A stretch of DNA of 64,000 nucleotides, taken from assembly GCF_001420915.1 (NCBI RefSeq), contig NZ_CP013021.1, forward strand, positions 1,946,001 through 2,010,000. Reading direction: 5' to 3'. This document shows positions 16,570-25,435 of this stretch, in pieces (positions within the stretch are counted from its first letter, which is position 1; each line of letters begins with the position of its first letter). The notes beneath the pieces were generated by a model. It searched no databases. It had not been told where the DNA came from and worked only from the letters and a program-made list of their open reading frames with translations. Position numbers and translations under genes: made by a program. The stretch comes from Agarivorans gilvus (GTDB lineage: Bacteria > Pseudomonadota > Gammaproteobacteria > Enterobacterales > Celerinatantimonadaceae).

Positions 16570-18462
16570 CTAAAAGGGCTCAGGCTTACTAAATAAAAAG
16601 CCTTGGGCATAATGAACCCCTAAACGCTGTAATACTCGCCACTCTTCATTACGCTCTACACCTAGCGCAACCACCTTCACCCTACCAGCACAACTGGCAA
16701 GCATTGAGCTTACCGCTAGCTGATTCACTTGGCGCAGCTGAATGTCGCGCACTAAACTGGGATGTAACTTTAAGTATTCGAGTTTCAACTCACTAATGTA
16801 CTGAGTACTCACCACCCTTTGTCCGGCCCGTTCTACTGCCAACTTAATGCCCTTTTTATTCAAGGCTTTCAAGCGCATCATTTCGGTGTCATTTAATTGC
16901 GAGAGTTGAGTCTCATGAAACTCTAATACCAGTTTTTGGCATTCTTTATAGGGAACAGAGAACACCCATTGCAATAACTCGCGCATTACCGACTGCTTAA
17001 GTACGGTTGAAATATTCAAATTAACGCTAATAGACTGGCGCGAGTATTTCACCTGTTTCATGGCAAATGCCAAGGCATGGCGATCAAAATCCATTAACAA
17101 ACCGCTTTTTTCCGCCCAAGGAAGAAACACCCCAGCGTTAATAACTTCGCCCTGATAGTCGGTGATACGAGCTAGCATTTCTTTGTAACAAACCCGCCCA
17201 TCTTCATCAAACACATCCTGTTGATAATAGTGCAGCGAATCATTCACCAACACATGTTGCAACAAGGTACGCCAGCGCACCGAACCTTTACCCGTTTGGC
17301 TTGAATTTAACTCTCGAGGAATAACATACCAACCATTATGACGCTGGATTTGAGCAATACGTAGCGCGTCCTCGGCTTGCTCAAGCACCAACTGAGCGTC
17401 GTCACCATATTGGTAGCCGGCTATACCAATGTAGAAAAAGTCGTCTGCGTCGGCCACTTCCGGCAAGCTAATTCTTTCCAACAATTTCAATACACCCGCG
17501 GCGGTATCTTCAGCTTCATCAAGAGTCGAAAGCGGCATCAACAAAGCAAAAGAATCACCACTGTAACGTGCCAAATTCACATCGATGTTGCGTCGCGTAT
17601 ATTGCTTCAATACATCCGCACTTTGCTGCAAGATGGCATCGCCTTCACTGCGAGCATATTGATAATTCACGTCATCCATTCCGCGTAAATAAATCAACAG
17701 CACGGCACCAATATGCGCGTCAGCATCACTAATTTCCGCCTCTAATTGATTAAGAAAATGAGTTCGGTTGGATAACTGAGTTAATTCATCAACAAAGGCA
17801 TTATTGCGAATGATACAATCGAAGCGACTACGCTCTTGACGGGCTTCAATAAGCTCATCGATAAGCAACTCTAAGGCTTTACTGGCCGCGTTAGGCCATT
17901 CCTTTGGGCTACCTTCTCGCATGTCACGCAGTCGTCCTGCGATAATTTGATTACCACGAGTTTGTAATAGCTCTGCGCCATACATGATCTGCTTAAGCCA
18001 ACGGAATACAACAATGAGGCCCAAGGCAACAATCAGCAAACCACCACCGATGCCCAGCATCGCTTCAGGCTCGTAAGTCAGCCGCTTAAACGGACGTTCC
18101 ACCCAAATTTGCACATAGAACTCTGGATGAGCCAGCAAGGGATAACGATAGGCGATTAAATTTTTACTGCTTCCGGTGTAGTTAAGCTCGCGAAAGGTAT
18201 AAATCACCCCTCCTCGGTTAGCCACTTCAAGCACTTGAATATTATGAGCGCGTAGCCAATTGGGTAGCCATTGAGCAAATTCGGGGGTGTCAGGCTGAAC
18301 GCTGAGCTGATTATCGAGAACCTCTACCACCGAACGGAGTTGGTGTTGCTGCTGATTAAAGGCCAACTGGCGAAAGGTAAATGCGCCTCCAAGTAGCACT
18401 AGCAGCACGGCTATCACCACGCAGCTAATGGTAAATATAATAATCCTACTGGAGAACTTCAT
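16570..18462 (-). CDS. csrD: CsrD (MshH), degenerate GGDEF/EAL regulator
   Basis: 630 residues: transmembrane helix at 8-28, periplasmic segment, second helix near 135-155, then a GGDEF domain (from about 215) and an EAL domain (from about 400). Both signatures are degenerate: the GGDEF motif reads SGDSF (in ARYSGDSFALL) and the EAL position reads KEM (CYKEMLARI). Cyclic di-GMP turnover is therefore not expected. CsrD proteins of this type direct RNase E to the CsrB/CsrC small RNAs and so tune the CsrA system. The place at the head of the msh locus is why the gene is also called mshH. Confidence 0.93.
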   Translation of the reverse strand: MKFSSRIIIFTISCVVIAVLLVLLGGAFTFRQLAFNQQQHQLRSVVEVLDNQLSVQPDTPEFAQWLPNWLRAHNIQVLEVANRGGVIYTFRELNYTGSSKNLIAYRYPLLAHPEFYVQIWVERPFKRLTYEPEAMLGIGGGLLIVALGLIVVFRWLKQIMYGAELLQTRGNQIIAGRLRDMREGSPKEWPNAASKALELLIDELIEARQERSRFDCIIRNNAFVDELTQLSNRTHFLNQLEAEISDADAHIGAVLLIYLRGMDDVNYQYARSEGDAILQQSADVLKQYTRRNIDVNLARYSGDSFALLMPLSTLDEAEDTAAGVLKLLERISLPEVADADDFFYIGIAGYQYGDDAQLVLEQAEDALRIAQIQRHNGWYVIPRELNSSQTGKGSVRWRTLLQHVLVNDSLHYYQQDVFDEDGRVCYKEMLARITDYQGEVINAGVFLPWAEKSGLLMDFDRHALAFAMKQVKYSRQSISVNLNISTVLKQSVMRELLQWVFSVPYKECQKLVLEFHETQLSQLNDTEMMRLKALNKKGIKLAVERAGQRVVSTQYISELKLEYLKLHPSLVRDIQLRQVNQLAVSSMLASCAGRVKVVALGVERNEEWRVLQRLGVHYAQGFLFSKPEPF

Positions 18463-18524
18463 TCAGGGTGATCCTCACCATCTAACCAAGTTAGCTTGCC
18501 ATCCCTTGGCAAAGCCTAGGCTAG

Positions 18525-18533
18525 AGTATATCA
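18525..18533 (-). promoter_or_regulatory. Candidate extended -10 promoter for csrD
   Basis: On the minus strand this reads TGATATACT, a TG-N-TATACT extended -10 element. It lies about 65 bases upstream of the csrD ATG and just after the ilvH terminator. No good -35 box is seen, which fits an extended -10 promoter. Prediction only. Confidence 0.4.
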
Positions 18534-18561
18534 GTTATTCAAAAATTGAGAGACAAAACCC

Positions 18562-18587
18562 AAAAGACCAGCCGTAGCTGGTCTTTT
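18562..18587 (-). terminator. Rho-independent terminator after ilvH
   Basis: On the minus strand the 11-bp stem AAAAGACCAGC / GCTGGTCTTTT closes a UACG tetraloop on a C-G pair. The sequence then runs TTTTGGGTTTT. It sits 20 bases after the ilvH stop and separates ilvIH from csrD. Confidence 0.85.
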
Positions 18588-18606
18588 GCTAGCCAATAAT
18601 GATGCC

Positions 18607-19101
18607 TTAAGGACGCAACATTCGCTCGCCGCGACTCATACCACAAACACCACTACGTACCACTTCTAAGATCTCTGTTGATTGAGATAAGGTTTTAACG
18701 CAAGCATCTAATTTAGCGCTATCTCCGCTCATCTGCATGACATACAGATTAGGCGTTACATCTACAATCTGACCGCGGAAAATATCGCTAATCCGCATCA
18801 CTTCTTCTCGAGCAGCACCAGCGGCGCGCACCTTAACTAGCATGATTTCACGTTCAACATGCTCGGCTTCGGTAAGTTCTGACACCTTCAAAACATCAAC
18901 CAATTTATTCAATTGCTTGGTGATTTGCTCAATGGTGTTGTCGTTACCAAAAGTACAAATAGTCATTCGAGACAAGGTGGGATCTTCTGTAGCAGACACC
19001 GTTAGTGAATCGATGTTAAACCCACGCTGTGAAAACAAACCGGTTACGCGAGACAAAGCGCCGGCTTCGTTTTCTAGTAAAACTGAAATAATTCGGCGCA
19101 T
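18607..19101 (-). CDS. ilvH: Acetohydroxyacid synthase small (regulatory) subunit IlvH
   Basis: 164 residues from the ATG at 19101, whose first base coincides with the ilvI stop (TAATG). The ACT domain is at 1-75 (RRIISVLLENEAGALSRV, GFNIDSLTV) and the C-terminal small-subunit domain begins near 80 (REIMLVKV). Length matches E. coli IlvH. It binds valine and activates the catalytic subunit IlvI in the first common step of branched-chain amino acid synthesis. A longer frame starting nine codons upstream overlaps ilvI and is not preferred. Confidence 0.96.
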   Translation of the reverse strand: MRRIISVLLENEAGALSRVTGLFSQRGFNIDSLTVSATEDPTLSRMTICTFGNDNTIEQITKQLNKLVDVLKVSELTEAEHVEREIMLVKVRAAGAAREEVMRISDIFRGQIVDVTPNLYVMQMSGDSAKLDACVKTLSQSTEILEVVRSGVCGMSRGERMLRP

Positions 19102-20819
19102 TATGTTCTCTCCGTTTTGCTTAACCACATATCTTTCATCGACTCGGTCTTAATTTGCATCGGATAAACATGCTCTTCAGGGTCAACCATGATATCCATA
19201 AACACTACCCGATCTTTCATCGAAAAGGCTTTTTCCATCGCCCCTTCCAGCTCATCGGGGTGATCAACTTTGATGCCAACGTGACCGTAGGCTTCGGCTA
19301 ACTTAACAAAGTCTGGTACCGAATCCATATACGAATGCGACTGGCGTCCACCGTAGAACATTTTTTGCCATTGTTTAACCATGCCCAATGAACGGTTATT
19401 CAAAGACACAATTACCACCGGAATATTGTACTGTAAACAGGTAGATAACTCTTGAATGTTCATTTGAATCGAACCATCGCCGGTGACACAAGCTACCGTA
19501 GCATCGGGGAAGGCTAACTTCACCCCCATGGCCGCAGGGAAACCAAAGCCCATAGTGCCCAAACCACCGGAGTTGATCCAACGACGCGGCTTATCAAAGG
19601 GGTAATATAGAGCTGCAAACATTTGATGCTGGCCCACATCCGAAGCCACATAGGCTTCCCCTTTGGTCACTTTATACATCGCTTCAATAACTTGCTGAGG
19701 CTTAATTAAGTCTTCACTTTTGGCGTAGTCTAAGCACTTACGGCTACGCCATTGCTCAACCTGCTGCCACCATTGTTTAATACTATCAGCATCATTTTTA
19801 GCGCCAGTCTCGGTAATACAAGCCAACATTTGGTCGATAACCGCATCTACCGAACCCACAATAGGAATGTCGGCATGTACCGTTTTAGAGATAGAAGTAG
19901 GATCAATATCAATGTGTAAAATCGTTGCGTTAGGGCAGAACTTAGCCACATTGTTAGTCACCCGATCGTCAAAACGAGCACCCACTGCAAAAATCACATC
20001 GGCATTATGCATCGACATATTGGCTTCATAGGTACCATGCATACCTAACATACCAATGAAACGTGAGTCGGTAGAAGGGAAGGCGCCTAAGCCCATTAGT
20101 GTTGAGGTCACCGGCATGTTGAATAAATCAACTAGCTTAGCAATTTGCTCACCAGCCGCAGCGGTAATGGCACCACCGCCCAAATAAAGAACCGGACGCT
20201 CTGCCTCGGCCAACACTTTAACTGCTTTTTTGATTTGACCTTTGTGACCAGTAAGCGTTGGATTGTAAGAGCGCATGCTGACCGACTTGGGATATTCGTA
20301 ATCAAACTTCAGCAGTGGATTTTGTACATCCTTAGGCAAGTCAATCACCACCGGACCGGGACGACCACTGGCAGCAATGTAATAAGCCTTTTTGATAGCT
20401 TGAGGAATATCTTCTGCTTTTTTAACTAAAAAGCTATGTTTTACCACTGGGCGAGAAACCCCGATCATATCGGTTTCTTGGAAAGCATCTTGACCAATCA
20501 AGCTGGTTGCAACTTGGCCAGACAAAATCACCAGTGGAATCGAATCCATATAGGCAGTAGCAATACCGGTAATGGTGTTAGTCGCACCAGGGCCAGAGGT
20601 GACCAATACCGTACCGACTTCTCCCGTTGCCCGCGCATAACCATCTGCCATATGCACAGCAGCTTGCTCATGACGAACTAAAATATGCTCAATATCGCTG
20701 TTGTCGAACAACGCGTCATATACATCTAAAACTGAGCCGCCAGGATAACCAAAAATGTGTTTAATACCCTGATCTTGCAAACAGCGGACGACCATTTCGG
20801 CGCCGGATAACTTCTCCAT
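19101..20819 (-). CDS. ilvI: Acetohydroxyacid synthase large (catalytic) subunit IlvI
   Basis: 572 residues from ATG 20819, with GGAGG seven bases upstream. It condenses two pyruvates, or pyruvate and 2-oxobutyrate, using thiamine diphosphate. Visible signatures: FGYPGGSVLDVYDAL, the catalytic glutamate in VRHEQAAVHMADGYAR (about residue 51), and the ThDP/Mg motif GDGSIQMN...NNRSLG. It overlaps ilvH. The region upstream (20820-21101) holds AT-rich promoter-like stretches but no leader peptide rich in Ile, Leu or Val codons, so attenuation is not apparent. Confidence 0.97.
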   Translation of the reverse strand: MEKLSGAEMVVRCLQDQGIKHIFGYPGGSVLDVYDALFDNSDIEHILVRHEQAAVHMADGYARATGEVGTVLVTSGPGATNTITGIATAYMDSIPLVILSGQVATSLIGQDAFQETDMIGVSRPVVKHSFLVKKAEDIPQAIKKAYYIAASGRPGPVVIDLPKDVQNPLLKFDYEYPKSVSMRSYNPTLTGHKGQIKKAVKVLAEAERPVLYLGGGAITAAAGEQIAKLVDLFNMPVTSTLMGLGAFPSTDSRFIGMLGMHGTYEANMSMHNADVIFAVGARFDDRVTNNVAKFCPNATILHIDIDPTSISKTVHADIPIVGSVDAVIDQMLACITETGAKNDADSIKQWWQQVEQWRSRKCLDYAKSEDLIKPQQVIEAMYKVTKGEAYVASDVGQHQMFAALYYPFDKPRRWINSGGLGTMGFGFPAAMGVKLAFPDATVACVTGDGSIQMNIQELSTCLQYNIPVVIVSLNNRSLGMVKQWQKMFYGGRQSHSYMDSVPDFVKLAEAYGHVGIKVDHPDELEGAMEKAFSMKDRVVFMDIMVDPEEHVYPMQIKTESMKDMWLSKTERT

Positions 20820-21033
20820 GTTCAAGCCTCCAGGCTTTAATTATTGTAATTTTGGGGATAACTAGTTTGTGTTGCAGGAAATGGACTAAAAATTGCCTCT
20901 TCCAAGCTTAGCACTTTAACGTTTCTTGCCCCCCAGCGTCTATGCTTTTGTCCGCTCTTTCTAAGCTTTTAAGCAGCGCATCATATAAACAGGGAACATC
21001 CAGCTAGCTTGATGTTACTATTTATAACCACGA

Positions 21034-21074
21034 TAAAAACAAAAAGCCGAATAATAAACAAGTTATCACTCGGC
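21034..21074 (-). terminator. Rho-independent terminator after the 51-residue ORF
   Basis: On the minus strand GCCGAGTGATAA pairs imperfectly with TTATTATTCGGC, followed by TTTTTGTTTTT. It lies 28 bases after the stop at 21102 and closes the PAP2-glycosyltransferase-small ORF operon. Confidence 0.75.
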
Positions 21075-21101
21075 CTCTTAGCATTAGCATAAAGCTATTA
21101 G

Positions 21102-21257
21102 CTATTTAATAGTATCATGTTCTTCAGTTAACCAGATTTGCTGCTCAGGGTCTGAGTCTTCACTTAAAGAAATACTCACCCCCATATCATACAACTCTTG
21201 CAGAGTAATGTTGTTGGCTAACTCCATCACTTCTCCATCTTCATTTGTAAAACGCAT
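21102..21257 (-). CDS. Small acidic hypothetical protein (51 residues)
   Basis: The frame starts at ATG 21257 with GGGAGG four bases upstream, stops at TAG 21102, and is followed by a good terminator. The product begins MRFTNEDGEVMELANN and is acidic with no membrane segment. It lies 16 bases after the glycosyltransferase stop in the same direction, so it is probably the last gene of that operon. I do not recognise the family. The RBS, spacing and terminator support a real gene. Confidence 0.6.
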   Translation of the reverse strand: MRFTNEDGEVMELANNITLQELYDMGVSISLSEDSDPEQQIWLTEEHDTIK

Positions 21258-21273
21258 AACACCTCCCGCGCCG

Positions 21274-22380
21274 TTATCCCAACACTTTTATTTTAGCCCA
21301 AGATCCCACATTTTCACCGTAGTCACTGAGCATATTGTCCAATAACATTTGACTTACAGCTGGGTAACTCACTTGCTGCCACATCTGTTTTGAGAGGGAC
21401 TTTAAATCTTGCCATTGCTGGTTATGGATCCTCTGCGCTAAAATTTTCGCTACGTCAGGATAATGAACCGGTTCGCTTCTATCCTGTTGTAACCAAGCAT
21501 CCAAAATATACGGCTCTAAACTTTCCGTAACTTGCCCCAAGCCAAGACTTTGTAAAGTATAAGCATTACTGAGTTGTTCAAATTGGCCAAACAGAGGCTT
21601 AACTAACAGTTTCTTTCCTGCAGCCATGGCCTCTGAAGGCAACTCAAAACCGGCATTACAAAACACCCCCGCACAGGCGCTTAAATGCTCAATAAACCCT
21701 TCCCGGGCAATCGGCTGCAATTGAATATTGTCGCGCTTATGCGCTTGTTTGATATCAGGGTGGTAACAAATAAATTGGTAACCAGTGAAGCGCCCTAACA
21801 ACTGACAAACTTCAGACAATGATTCGAAAGGCAGATACACCAAGATTTTGCCATTGTTTGACAAGTGCTCTAGGTTTGCTACCAAAGGCGGAATAATGGC
21901 TTGATTGAAGCTACACCAGTGCACCCCTAAATTATACTCACAAGGCGCAAAATACCGGGTGAGCAAACGATTCCATAAGCCCATTTCTTTACTGGGAATA
22001 TCGTAAAGAAAAGCCGCTTGATGAGAAATGGACAAGCTAGTTAAGCCTTGGCGCTTGGCCGCCCAAGCACTCACTGGCTCGAAATCGTTAATCAACAAGT
22101 CATAAGCAGATAAGTCTAATTGCGCTACATCTTTGGTGAAACGAGCCAGCGACAGTTGTTTAAGCGTAGCCCAGCGGTCAATTCGTCCCCGCCGATGATG
22201 AAAACTTATCCCTTTCACACTGCGGTAGTCACCAAACTCTTCCACCTTAGGTGCAGGGCCAGCCCGGCCTGACATAAACACATCAACATCGATGCCTTGC
22301 TGACGTAATGCGCTACACAACAAACGCGCTCGAGTAATATGCCCGTTGCCAGTACCTTGTACCCCATACAGAATTCGCAT
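21274..22380 (-). CDS. MJ1255/VC2487-type glycosyltransferase
   Basis: 368 residues. The N-terminus MRILYGVQGTGNGHITRA is a glycine-rich donor-fold start typical of GT-B enzymes of the MJ1255 family (MurG-like). The C-terminal domain has FCNAGFELPSEAMAAGKKLL, the nucleotide-sugar binding region of such enzymes, followed by GQFEQLSNAY. Substrate and acceptor are unknown. It follows the PAP2 gene by 11 bases; the pair suggests envelope lipid or glycan metabolism, which is an inference. Confidence 0.8.
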   Translation of the reverse strand: MRILYGVQGTGNGHITRARLLCSALRQQGIDVDVFMSGRAGPAPKVEEFGDYRSVKGISFHHRRGRIDRWATLKQLSLARFTKDVAQLDLSAYDLLINDFEPVSAWAAKRQGLTSLSISHQAAFLYDIPSKEMGLWNRLLTRYFAPCEYNLGVHWCSFNQAIIPPLVANLEHLSNNGKILVYLPFESLSEVCQLLGRFTGYQFICYHPDIKQAHKRDNIQLQPIAREGFIEHLSACAGVFCNAGFELPSEAMAAGKKLLVKPLFGQFEQLSNAYTLQSLGLGQVTESLEPYILDAWLQQDRSEPVHYPDVAKILAQRIHNQQWQDLKSLSKQMWQQVSYPAVSQMLLDNMLSDYGENVGSWAKIKVLG

Positions 22381-22391
22381 TATTTGCCTAC

Positions 22392-22880
22392 CTAGTTAAT
22401 GCCAAAAACAATCAACAAGCCCAAACAGGCACCCGCCAATACGTCACTAATAAAATGCACCCCAAGTAATACTCTGGAGCAAGCCACCAAACTCGCCCAA
22501 ACAAAAGCTACGAGCGCCCATGCAGGAAAGGTTTGCGCGATGCATGCGGCCATCACAAATGCTCCAGCGCTATGTCCAGAAGGAAAGCTAAAACGGTCAG
22601 AAGGTCGAATAAACACCGGTAAGGATTGCGGACGGTCGCGCCGAAATAGTTGCTTCAAGATTAAGTAACTAGCTAATTCAAGTGCAAAAGCAGGCAGGGC
22701 TAATTGAACAAACACTGTGGCATAAGGGGTAAAAGCCAACACCACAGCAAACACCGCATAATAATAACCATCTGCCGAGTGTGAAATCACTCTGGCGCAG
22801 GCTGCAACCTGGCTGTTAAAGCGGTGCCCTAAGCAAAGTGAAGATACGGCATAATCCCATTGGCTGATTCTTTGTAACAT
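22392..22880 (-). CDS. PAP2-superfamily membrane phosphatase
   Basis: 162 residues with several membrane helices. The three phosphatidic acid phosphatase motifs are present: KQLFRRDRP (about 76-84), PSGHSAGAF (about 100-108) and SRVLLGVHFISDV (about 134-146). The histidines in the second and third motifs are the expected catalytic pair. Likely substrates are lipid phosphates or undecaprenyl pyrophosphate; the sequence does not decide. It is the first gene of a three-gene operon with the glycosyltransferase. Confidence 0.88.
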   Translation of the reverse strand: MLQRISQWDYAVSSLCLGHRFNSQVAACARVISHSADGYYYAVFAVVLAFTPYATVFVQLALPAFALELASYLILKQLFRRDRPQSLPVFIRPSDRFSFPSGHSAGAFVMAACIAQTFPAWALVAFVWASLVACSRVLLGVHFISDVLAGACLGLLIVFGIN

Positions 22881-23001
22881 AGCAAGCTCCTTCTTCGGCC
22901 TGCTATCAGACTGACTAAGCAGCTTTACCGAGAAATGAAGCTAAATTGACAAAATCGTGACAAGAATTAACAAGGTCGATTTCAGTGACAACAGCGGCAG
23001 T

Positions 23002-23667
23002 CTAGATTTTTTGCTCCCACCTAAATAGCTCATCCCCCTGCAACACCAGCTGCGCCTCTGCTAGCTCAGCGCAGCCCAAGCAACACATGATCTTAGCTAA
23101 ACGTGTTGCCTCTATTCCACGCCAACGACGCAGCGGTGAATAAGTCCACTGAAACAAGGGCTGTAAAAGCGTAACTATTTGCTCGGATAATCGTGGCACT
23201 TCTCGCTTTCCTAGCAAAGGACCAGGGCGAACAAGTACTAAGAAAGGAAAAGCCAAATCACCTAAGACCTGCTCCAAGGCACCTTTAGTGCGTAAATAAT
23301 GAGACGCCGAATGAAGGTTAGCCATCAGCGAAGAGACCACGACACACTTGTCCACGTGGTTGGCGCGAGCCAACGCGGCAAATCGACAGGGCAGGCTTAA
23401 GTCAACTTCAGCTAAGGCCTGCCGGCTACCCGCTTGGCGTCGAGTAGTGCCGATGCAAATAAACAAGCACTGTCCTTTTATTTCTCCTTTCCAAGCGTCA
23501 ATCGCCTTAAAATCAACTTCATATTGTTGCAATTTGGGGTGTTCAAAGGGCAAACAGCGGCGCCCAAAGGTTCGTACTAACTGCCACTCAGGTGCCTCTA
23601 ATAGTTGCTCTACCAAGGCCCTACCGACTAGCCCTGTGGCACCTATCACAATCGCAACTTTACTCAT
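23002..23667 (-). CDS. NAD(P)-binding short-chain reductase-like protein
   Basis: 221 residues from ATG 23667, with GGAG six bases upstream; a longer frame starts seven codons earlier. The Rossmann motif is VIGATGLVGRALVEQL. The body resembles the HTATIP2/Fmp52-like atypical SDR group (ICIGTTRRQAGS, VVSSLMAN, YLRTKGALEQVL, LVRPGPLLG). The Y-L-R-T-K stretch may be the active-site YxxxK variant. Substrate is unknown. It is divergent from leuA and stands alone on the minus strand. Confidence 0.8.
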   Translation of the reverse strand: MSKVAIVIGATGLVGRALVEQLLEAPEWQLVRTFGRRCLPFEHPKLQQYEVDFKAIDAWKGEIKGQCLFICIGTTRRQAGSRQALAEVDLSLPCRFAALARANHVDKCVVVSSLMANLHSASHYLRTKGALEQVLGDLAFPFLVLVRPGPLLGKREVPRLSEQIVTLLQPLFQWTYSPLRRWRGIEATRLAKIMCCLGCAELAEAQLVLQGDELFRWEQKI

Positions 23668-23835
23668 CGCCTTCTCCCCAATAACCAACGGAAACAGTAG
23701 CTCTATTTGAGGTTAGCCAGTAAACTTCTGGCTTGCTAAAATAAGCAATTAACACTGCTATATGCAGTGCCAATAAAATAACAATGCCTTACAGCAACAC
23801 GGCAAACACTACTAACGATAGACAAGGATGAATAA

Positions 23836-25410
23836 ATGTCTGACCTAGTCAAAATTTTTGATACTACCTTACGCGATGGCGAGCAGGCACTTGCAGCCAG
23901 CTTAACAGTAAAAGAAAAACTACAAATTGCTTTTGCTTTAGAACGCCTAGGTGTAGACATTATGGAGGTGGGATTTCCCATTTCATCACCCGGTGATTTT
24001 GAATCGGTGCAAACCATTGCCCGCGAAATTAAAAATTCAACGGTTTGTGCCCTATCACGAGCGCTCCCCAAAGATATCGACGTGGCAGCAGAGGCCCTCA
24101 AAGTAGCCGAGGCCTTTCGTATTCACACCTTTATTTCTACCTCAACCGTACATGTTGAAAGTAAACTCAAACGTAGCTTTGACGACGTATTAGACATGGC
24201 AGTTAAAGCAGTTAAACATGCGCGTAACTATACCAACGATGTAGAGTTTTCTTGCGAGGATGCGGGTCGCACTCCCATCGACAACCTCTGCCGCATGGTA
24301 GAAGCCGCGATTAAAGCCGGAGCCACCACAGTGAACATCCCGGACACCGTGGGTTATACCGTACCTAGTGAGTTCGGCGGCATTATTAACACCTTATTTA
24401 ACCGTGTACCGAACATCGACCAAGCCGTGATCTCAGTACATTGCCATGATGACTTAGGCCTATCGGTAGCCAACTCGATCACAGCCGTACAACAGGGCGC
24501 ACGACAAATTGAATGTACTTTAAATGGCATTGGTGAACGCGCGGGTAACTGTTCACTAGAAGAAGTGGCGATGATCATCAATACCCGTAAAGATCAATTA
24601 GGCGGCTTAAGCACCAATATTAAATCTCAAGAGATCTATCGCGCCAGTCAATTGGTTAGCCATCTTTGTAACATGCCAGTTCAAGCCAATAAAGCGATTG
24701 TGGGCAGTAACGCCTTCTCTCACTCATCAGGCATTCACCAAGATGGCATGCTCAAAAATCAAAATACCTATGAGATTATGACCCCTGAGAGCATTGGCCT
24801 AAATAAAAACAGCCTCAATCTCACCTCCCGCTCTGGTCGCCATGTGATTAAACATCGCATGCACGAGCTAGGTTATACCGAAGAAGACTTCAACCTAGAT
24901 GAGCTCTATGACAGCTTCTTAGCCTTAGCGGACCGCAAAGGCCAAGTTTTTGATTATGATTTAGAAGCCTTGGTATTCTTCAATAACTTACAAGATGAGC
25001 CAGAATTCTATCGCTTAGAATACTTAAGTGCACAAAGTGGCTCCGATGTAGTCTCCACAGCAACGGTTAAATTAGTCGCAGGAGAGCAAACCATTCTTGA
25101 TGCTTGCACTGGTAACGGCCCAATTGATGCTGCTTATCGCTGTTTACGTAAGATTACTGGCTACGACATTAAGATCGATGACTACACCATTGAAGCGGCT
25201 GGCGGCGGAAGTAGCGCAGCTCAAAAGACAGATATCAAAGATGCCTTGGGTAAGGCAGATATTGTGGCCAACTACCAAGGCCGAAAATATCACGGCATGG
25301 GCTTAGCTACCGACATTGTAGAAGCCTCGGCCAAAGCTTTTGTGCATGTACTCAATCATATCCACCGCGCTGAACAGATTGCCGAGCAAAAACAGTCTAA
25401 ACTCAGTTAA
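23836..25410 (+). CDS. leuA: 2-isopropylmalate synthase LeuA
   Basis: 524 residues, full length. The catalytic domain shows DTTLRDGEQ (metal/substrate), HCHDDLG (metal ligands) and LNGIGERAGN. The C-terminal leucine-binding regulatory domain covers about 390-510 (YDIKIDDYTIEAAGGG). It condenses acetyl-CoA and 2-oxoisovalerate, the first committed step to leucine. No leuB, leuC or leuD follows, so the usual leuABCD operon is split here. The upstream gap contains the inverted repeat CACTGC-TATAT-GCAGTG (23754-23770) without a T-run; I see no leucine-rich leader peptide. Confidence 0.97.
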   Translation: MSDLVKIFDTTLRDGEQALAASLTVKEKLQIAFALERLGVDIMEVGFPISSPGDFESVQTIAREIKNSTVCALSRALPKDIDVAAEALKVAEAFRIHTFISTSTVHVESKLKRSFDDVLDMAVKAVKHARNYTNDVEFSCEDAGRTPIDNLCRMVEAAIKAGATTVNIPDTVGYTVPSEFGGIINTLFNRVPNIDQAVISVHCHDDLGLSVANSITAVQQGARQIECTLNGIGERAGNCSLEEVAMIINTRKDQLGGLSTNIKSQEIYRASQLVSHLCNMPVQANKAIVGSNAFSHSSGIHQDGMLKNQNTYEIMTPESIGLNKNSLNLTSRSGRHVIKHRMHELGYTEEDFNLDELYDSFLALADRKGQVFDYDLEALVFFNNLQDEPEFYRLEYLSAQSGSDVVSTATVKLVAGEQTILDACTGNGPIDAAYRCLRKITGYDIKIDDYTIEAAGGGSSAAQKTDIKDALGKADIVANYQGRKYHGMGLATDIVEASAKAFVHVLNHIHRAEQIAEQKQSKLS

Positions 25411-25435
25411 ACAATATGAGATACCGGAGCAGAAT

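Noticed and set aside
20820..21035. Possible attenuator leader upstream of ilvI
   Set aside because: The only short frames there are poor in Ile, Leu and Val codons and no terminator/antiterminator pair precedes ilvI.
23754..23770. Inverted repeat CACTGC-TATAT-GCAGTG upstream of leuA as a leucine attenuator
   Set aside because: No T-run follows and no leucine-rich leader frame is present; an operator is possible but not supported.
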